A DNA stretch of 62,648 bases from Psychrobacillus sp040274765 (GTDB taxonomy: Bacteria > Bacillota > Bacilli > Bacillales_A > Planococcaceae), in the NCBI GenBank assembly GCA_040274765.1, contig JBEMAY010000011.1, positions 1-62,648 of the forward strand. The letters are read 5' to 3'. How positions within the stretch are numbered: position 1 is the first letter of the stretch; each line of letters starts with the position of its first letter. The notes under the pieces were generated by a model. That model was given only the letters and a program-made list of their open reading frames with translations. It was not told the origin of the DNA and searched no databases. This document shows, piece by piece, positions 57,933 through 62,648 of this stretch. The position numbers were made by a program, and so were the translations under genes.

Positions 57933-60149
57933 TTAGTAGCCGAATCTATAGTCTCTTCCCTTTTTTGACATCTCATGTCCCAAACGAATTGTAGCAACAG
58001 CCATCTCTGCATAGGTCACTTGCTTGGTAGGATTAAACTGATTTTTCTCTGCCTTTAACAGTCCTAAAGAATCGGCCAACACAACATAACCTGTATATTC
58101 AGCTTTGATTTTCTTACTATCGACGAAGTCATTTTTATATATCTTCGTTTGTTTAGCTGCTTCCTCCAAGCCTAGTGCACGAATGTACCATACAGATAGC
58201 TCCTCTTTAGTAATTGGACTATCTACATCAAAGGTTGGTTTGTCTGCGGCTATAACGCCAAGCTCTACTGCTCTTTCAATTGCTTGATAGGAAGTATGCT
58301 TAGGATCAATATTTGAAAAGGTTTGCTTCACATTCTCGGCGTCACCCATAGGATAGCCGTGATAAATATAGGTTAAAGAATTCATCATTATTTTAATAGC
58401 TTCCCCTTTAGACACTGCGACATCTGCATTAAAAGCCTTAGCATCTTTTACCGTTAACACTTTGGATTGGATTAAGTAATTTAACTCCGCCGCTGCAGTT
58501 GGATGAGAAACTTCTGGTAGCACCTCTCTGTTGTATTGGTTAAACCATTTACCAGTGCTTGCCTCTAATACCTGATATTCTTCTTCATTAAATAATGGGG
58601 AAGATATTAAATGATAGTGATTATTTTCTTGCTTCAAATATTCTTTCATGTAGCTTGTCTTTAACGTTAGGGCTTTTTTAAATGTCTCTGTTGCTTCTTT
58701 CTCAGAAATAATTTTTTCTTTTGATGGCCACTCATCAATTAGAGGTCTATCAATGCTTATGCTATTTAGAGAACCATTCTTATAAAGATTTACGCTAATT
58801 TGATCTCCTGAAACAGGTATTCCATCAATAATTCGAGGGAACGAGAAGTAATATCCGCTCATCGGGTCAGCATAGCTGGTCTCAGCAGGAAGAGCATACT
58901 CATGAAGATACGTAGGCAAATACTCTTTTGCATACTCCACTGCCTTAGCTAACGCATCCTCATAAGATAGCGTATTCTGATCTATATTCTCGTCTAACAT
59001 TTCCTTAATTTCTTGCTGCATACTATGAAAACGAACTAGCTCACCTGTTTTCTTATCGAATTCTATATTAGATCCAGAACCGGAACCATTAGGATAATGG
59101 TACATATAGTTAACACTGATTACATCTTGTCCGTTATAATTTTTCATCTCATCTACAGATTGAATCGTTAATTTGATCTTATTGGAATCGACCTTCAGTA
59201 AACCCTCTGCTGTTTTCTTAGCCTCTTCTTTTGTAATGCCATTGTGTTTAGCAGGCAATGCCTTTTCTACAATCATTTCATTTCCTTTATGAGCAGGATA
59301 CTCTTTAAAAAACTCATAGGAATTAAACCAATCTCCAGTAATAGCATTTACATTTAATATTTCAGGCTTATAAACTAGCTTCACCTCTTGCTTATCACCT
59401 TCGTTTGGGTAGGTAATTTGATATTGCAGCTTAGCGGTCACCTTTTCTTTTATCTGATTTAAAATCACTTCAGCATCTTTCACCTTTTTAACATCATCGA
59501 ACGTAGGAGACTTGCTTGGAATGGAACGATTAAACCCTACTATCTCTCCACTGCCTAGAATAGTCACACTAACGTGCTGATCCCCAATAGTAACCCCATC
59601 CTGCATTCGGTTAAAAGTAAAAGTATAGCGAATAGGTTGGGTTAAGATTTGTGAACTATAATAAAAGTCTTCAATTCCTTCATCTAACTGGTAGCTTCCA
59701 TCCTTCATATACTTTTTCATAAAGTCATGAGCAAGTTGTTTAGCTTCCTCTTTAGATACCTTCCCTGGAAATAGCGAATCTGCAGTGGCAACTGGGTCAT
59801 ATTGAAAAGACTCTATCTCATAATTATCCCCATAAAAACCTATGCTCCCCGAAATATCCTTCCCTTTTTCTTGCTTATGAAAAGACATACTATGCCTACT
59901 TGCCTTTTCATTTGGATAGTTAAAGGAATGCAAGTAGAATTCGCTAGGCTTAATCGAGTCGAAAATCCCCGGAAAGTTAGCCTTAAACTTTTTAAGCAAT
60001 TCCTCTTTAGACACCAAAACATCTGTAGCAGCAACCTGAGCCACTACATTATAAGGCTGTGTTCCTGTCGTGCTCGATGCATTCGCAGTAGCTGAGAACA
60101 TTCCCAGCGATAATGCTGAAGCTGTCAAAATAACCCCTATCTTCTTCAC
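57933..60149 (-). CDS. Secreted YcdB/YcdC-domain SLH protein (paralogue)
   Basis: A 738-residue exported surface protein, clearly paralogous to the protein at 40503-42737. It has the same layout of signal peptide (MKKIGVILTASALSLGMF, cleavage near ANA-S), two YcdB/YcdC repeats and C-terminal SLH motifs (AVSKGEAIKIMMNSL, SPITKEELSVWYIRAL, VTYAEMAVATIRLG). Shared blocks include SLFPGKVSKEEAKQLA-type and HPTAxxELNYLIxxK sequences. The start codon is GTG 60149 after GGGGGATTTTTT. Function unknown; attachment to the secondary wall polymer is inferred from the SLH domains. Confidence 0.85.
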   Translation of the reverse strand: MKKIGVILTASALSLGMFSATANASSTTGTQPYNVVAQVAATDVLVSKEELLKKFKANFPGIFDSIKPSEFYLHSFNYPNEKASRHSMSFHKQEKGKDISGSIGFYGDNYEIESFQYDPVATADSLFPGKVSKEEAKQLAHDFMKKYMKDGSYQLDEGIEDFYYSSQILTQPIRYTFTFNRMQDGVTIGDQHVSVTILGSGEIVGFNRSIPSKSPTFDDVKKVKDAEVILNQIKEKVTAKLQYQITYPNEGDKQEVKLVYKPEILNVNAITGDWFNSYEFFKEYPAHKGNEMIVEKALPAKHNGITKEEAKKTAEGLLKVDSNKIKLTIQSVDEMKNYNGQDVISVNYMYHYPNGSGSGSNIEFDKKTGELVRFHSMQQEIKEMLDENIDQNTLSYEDALAKAVEYAKEYLPTYLHEYALPAETSYADPMSGYYFSFPRIIDGIPVSGDQISVNLYKNGSLNSISIDRPLIDEWPSKEKIISEKEATETFKKALTLKTSYMKEYLKQENNHYHLISSPLFNEEEYQVLEASTGKWFNQYNREVLPEVSHPTAAAELNYLIQSKVLTVKDAKAFNADVAVSKGEAIKIMMNSLTYIYHGYPMGDAENVKQTFSNIDPKHTSYQAIERAVELGVIAADKPTFDVDSPITKEELSVWYIRALGLEEAAKQTKIYKNDFVDSKKIKAEYTGYVVLADSLGLLKAEKNQFNPTKQVTYAEMAVATIRLGHEMSKKGRDYRFGY

Positions 60150-60276
60150 AAAAAATCCCCCTTTAAGGTAATAACTATATTATAAAGTAATATATGGAAA
60201 TTAGTAACTCAAATTTTCATAATAATTTAACTATTATTTTAACCGTTGGATAAAAGCTTGAATTTATACCTTAAGA

Positions 60277-60302
60277 AACCGCCACTATGTTGAGTGGCGG
60301 TT
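60277..60302 (-). terminator. Perfect hairpin AACCGCCACT/AGTGGCGGTT
   Basis: A 10-bp perfect stem with a six-nt loop and TTTCTT on the minus strand. It is probably the terminator of the alpha/beta hydrolase gene, now separated from that gene by the inverted-repeat element at 60358-60476. Confidence 0.6.
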
Positions 60303-60357
60303 AAATATACTTCATATAGTTAGATGTAAATACCATGGATAATTAAAATAATTTACC

Positions 60358-60476
60358 TTTGTTAAAGTTATTGGTTGATTTTGACGAAACTAAGATCATT
60401 AATAGATGATGCAATTCTAATTTCTTATACAAAGTTTGCTTTGCATCATCAATCAACTTTGTTCTTTAACAAAACC
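60358..60476. repeat. 119-bp inverted-repeat element (MITE-like)
   Basis: The ends share TTTGTTAAAG and GTTGATT in inverted orientation (60358-60384 and 60448-60476). Inside, GATGATGCAA pairs with TTGCATCATC, so the whole can fold into one long hairpin. The left end resembles the ends at 9582, 17251 and 34953. No coding capacity. Confidence 0.65.
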
Positions 60477-60514
60477 AATTATTTAAATAGTAAACTATGT
60501 ATTAAATGTTTCAT

Positions 60515-61552
60515 TTATTTTTTGGGTGAAAAAGTACTCACCATCCACTCATAAAATTTTTCCTTTTCCTCGAATTGTGGATAATGAGCTGATTGATCAA
60601 AGGTAATAAATTCTTTCTGCTTCGCATCCAAATTATCAAAGTATTCTTTGGCTGTATTATAAGTAGTATGATAATCATACTTTCCCATTACAAAAAATAC
60701 TGGTAATTCAAGGGTTTTAACTAAATCAGGTAAAGGTTTTTTTAATAAATCAGGTATTAACATTTTCTGAGAGTAGGAAATCCCATAGTTATAGCGAATC
60801 ACATCTAATAGATTATAATCACTACTAAGTAAATTATTTAAACTATTACCATCTGGACTTTCTATAAGTCTTGCAGTCCCACCATATTTCATCACATAAT
60901 TTCTTGGAGTAACCGTGTTGCCCTCACTAATATCTTCTTCTAACCCCTGTAAATAGATAACATCCTCCATATTTCCTCTCTCTTTAGCTTGATCAATACA
61001 GAAGGCTAAGCTTTCTAGTTCACTATCTATTATGTCACTCATTTGTCCTATACCAATATATGCTTCATATTGCTCAGGAGATTGATGTGCAGCCTGTAAA
61101 GCAATGTAGGTACCTGCAGAATGACCAATTAAAATAATTTTTTCTCTATGAAGACGCTTCGAAATATAATCGGACATGGCTAACAGATCCTCTACTAATA
61201 AATCTGTTGAAAGATTAGAATAATCCTCCGTGAAATGATATGATTTCCCGCTTGCTCTTTGGTCATATTGAACAATTGTAAAATTTTTTTCTAACAAGTC
61301 TTGGTATCGAGAAGCATAAGGTATTTCTGAACTTCCTGGTCCACCATGAACAAAAAGGAGAACAGGATTACCAATATCGTTGCCACGAATCATTATTTCA
61401 TGGTCACTTCCATTTACCTCTACTTGCTCCAAAACATTAATGCTGTTTTTTTCTTGAATAGATGCTGTCCATGTAGGAGCAAAAAGTGCTCCCACTATTA
61501 TTACTAGAAATGATGCTAAAGTACATATTATTAATTTCTTTGTCTTTTTCAT
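60515..61552 (-). CDS. Alpha/beta-hydrolase, membrane-anchored or secreted
   Basis: A 345-residue hydrolase with an N-terminal hydrophobic segment (LIICTLASFLVIIVGALFA) that could be a signal or anchor. The oxyanion motif is LLFVHGGPGSSE; the nucleophile elbow is ILIGHSAGTYIAL (Ser); the Asp lies in FVMGKYDYHTTY and the His in DQSAHYPQFEE. HGGPGSS plus DQRASGKS resembles proline iminopeptidase-like enzymes. Start is ATG 61552 after AAAGGGGGATAGACGT; 20 upstream codons are rejected. Substrate unknown. Confidence 0.85.
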   Translation of the reverse strand: MKKTKKLIICTLASFLVIIVGALFAPTWTASIQEKNSINVLEQVEVNGSDHEIMIRGNDIGNPVLLFVHGGPGSSEIPYASRYQDLLEKNFTIVQYDQRASGKSYHFTEDYSNLSTDLLVEDLLAMSDYISKRLHREKIILIGHSAGTYIALQAAHQSPEQYEAYIGIGQMSDIIDSELESLAFCIDQAKERGNMEDVIYLQGLEEDISEGNTVTPRNYVMKYGGTARLIESPDGNSLNNLLSSDYNLLDVIRYNYGISYSQKMLIPDLLKKPLPDLVKTLELPVFFVMGKYDYHTTYNTAKEYFDNLDAKQKEFITFDQSAHYPQFEEKEKFYEWMVSTFSPKK

Positions 61553-61635
61553 ACGTCTATCCCCCTTTGTCGGCCCCCTATTTTCTTCGTGAACCCTAAT
61601 AAAGTATAACAATTTAGTAACATTTTCTATTACGC

Positions 61636-61673
61636 CTTAAGAATGAAATTCTCGTACATCTTAAGGGTGAAAT
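61636..61673. promoter_or_regulatory. Direct repeat CTTAAG-NN-TGAAAT, two copies
   Basis: CTTAAGAATGAAAT (61636) and CTTAAGGGTGAAAT (61660) are 24 bp apart start to start, in the region between the divergent hydrolase and lipoprotein genes. The spacing suits a dimeric regulator binding one face of the helix. The rest of 61553-61911 has no other recognisable feature. Confidence 0.35.
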
Positions 61674-61911
61674 ATTTTTAACCATTAAAATAGAACCACT
61701 CATTACTATCCCATTCATGAAACTGATATATATAAATGAAGATTGACGTTCAATTAAATCCAAAGTCCTCATTTGATGTATTATTCATAGAACCTTCCAA
61801 CTATTTTCATAAAATTCAAATAAAATATGAAGCTATTATTTTCATATCTACTAAGGTTTGATTACAATTAATAAAAACCGACAGTTTGAGCTTTAAAGCG
61901 GGAGGATTAAT

Positions 61912-62648
61912 ATGAGGAATAACAAAATGGTAGTAGCAATTGTTAGCACTACACTTTTATTAGGAGGCTGCAATATGGAAGTAGAAAGCAAAAAGGAACC
62001 TGAAATAATTGGTAAAGGAAATGTGGCTTTAGATTCTTCAAGCTTTGTTAGTGTTCAAGATTACACTGGGGAGGAATACACCTTACAGGACGGGGATACA
62101 ACAGATAAAATTGCAGAAGCAAATCGAGAGGAAATTGAACAAGCGGTAAAAGGCTTCTTCTTAAAAAACTACAAAACAGAAGTGAAAATCCATAACATAG
62201 TGGGAGCTGTGGACGGTGCCTCTGTATTCGTGGAATCTTTAGGAGAACCTCATTTTTATACATTTGCTATTGTACCTATTGATGTTGACAATGAAAAAGT
62301 AGAAGCTGATAAAGTATGGTCGCAAGAGGGGCAGATAGAAGATGCCATTTCTACTGGGCTTTATGCGATGATCCATGACCAGGAGTTTTCTACACTTGAT
62401 AACTACTTAGAGAAACTCACCGAAGAAAGTCCTATAGTAGGGACCCGTATGGAGGCAGTTGAAAAGGTAGGAGCTAATGGATTTGCAACTCCCTATTATT
62501 ATACAAGCGCTGCTGGTGAATACTTTACCGAGCTTTACAACAAATATGTAGAAAATCCTTCCATAAGCAAAGAAGAGTTAAAGAGCTCCATGGAAAAGAA
62601 TGATTTAGATTTAGATTCAAGTCTAATGCTTATTACGATTACTTTATA
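61912..62648 (+). CDS. DUF1672-family lipoprotein (3' end beyond the window)
   Basis: A partial gene; 245 codons are visible without a stop. The signal peptide (MRNNKMVVAIVSTTLLLGGC) ends at a lipobox LLGGC, so it is a membrane-anchored lipoprotein. The mature part has the SVQDYTGEEYTLQDG stretch near residue 50 and a Tyr-rich ATPYYYTSAAGEYFTELY region near 200, as in the DUF1672 family of staphylococci and bacilli. The ribosome-binding site is GGGAGGATTAAT. Function unknown. Confidence 0.82.
   Translation, partial: MRNNKMVVAIVSTTLLLGGCNMEVESKKEPEIIGKGNVALDSSSFVSVQDYTGEEYTLQDGDTTDKIAEANREEIEQAVKGFFLKNYKTEVKIHNIVGAVDGASVFVESLGEPHFYTFAIVPIDVDNEKVEADKVWSQEGQIEDAISTGLYAMIHDQEFSTLDNYLEKLTEESPIVGTRMEAVEKVGANGFATPYYYTSAAGEYFTELYNKYVENPSISKEELKSSMEKNDLDLDSSLMLITITL

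Noticed and set aside
62048..62263. A 71-codon minus-strand frame at the right edge
   Set aside because: It is antisense to the DUF1672 lipoprotein, which has a signal peptide and ribosome-binding site.

Overview
The window looks like a chromosome segment of an endospore-forming, low-GC Bacillota, Bacillaceae or a close relative. The evidence is AT-rich DNA with strong AGGAGG ribosome-binding sites, a yeaC-yeaD-yebA-guaA-pbuG block in the same order as Bacillus subtilis, a BclA-like collagen protein, S-layer-homology proteins and Bacillus-type dispersed repeats. A 10-N assembly gap lies at 38712-38721. No prophage, transposase, CRISPR array or tRNA was seen.

Layout. 1-212: tandem promoters and leader of an rRNA operon that runs leftwards off the window. 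310-2456: a nonsense-interrupted GNAT gene, then the purine permease pbuG behind a guanine-type riboswitch. 3285-9470: guaA, with its own guanine-type riboswitch, behind the yeaC/yeaD/yebA operon (MoxR ATPase, DUF58, transglutaminase). 9582-9895: a 314-bp inverted-repeat element. 9943-12253: pncB-nadE, NAD salvage. 12368-17183: a cytochrome c remnant, an aminotransferase, exoA, an SDR gene with an MhqR-like operator, a HAD phosphatase and a 5'-truncated GNAT gene. 17309-20764: an ATP-grasp protein, a catalase and a papain-like amidase. 21147-24258: a membrane protein, a Tat-signal dehydrogenase subunit, a GMC oxidoreductase and TatA, which together look like an exported sugar or alcohol dehydrogenase with its own translocase subunit.

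26149-34870: a methyltransferase-glycosyltransferase fusion, a lone CgoX/HemY, the complete kynUAB operon (tryptophan to anthranilate), a TPR-containing GT2 glycosyltransferase, and a collagen-like protein with Thr-rich repeats. 35962-38761: a decaying phosphotransferase locus with pseudogenes of EI and HPr, an intact GlcNAc-type EIICB, and an EIIA gene broken only by the assembly gap. 38971-50858: an EF-G-binding FusB-like protein, an SLH/YcdB protein, SDRs, a thermonuclease lipoprotein, NhaC, an FMN reductase, and an SDR/acyl-AMP ligase pair.

51459-54814: an overlapping pair made of an alpha-E/transglutaminase fusion and a circularly permuted ATP-grasp protein; this is the best candidate for a poorly described pathway. 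55239-57777: a DHA2 efflux pump divergent from its TetR regulator, with a perfect inverted repeat between them. 57933-62648: a second SLH/YcdB paralogue, a 119-bp inverted-repeat element, an alpha/beta hydrolase, and a DUF1672 lipoprotein cut by the window edge.

Many start codons were moved downstream of the longest reading frame because the ribosome-binding site lies inside the longer frame. All family names come from motif recognition by eye, not from searches.
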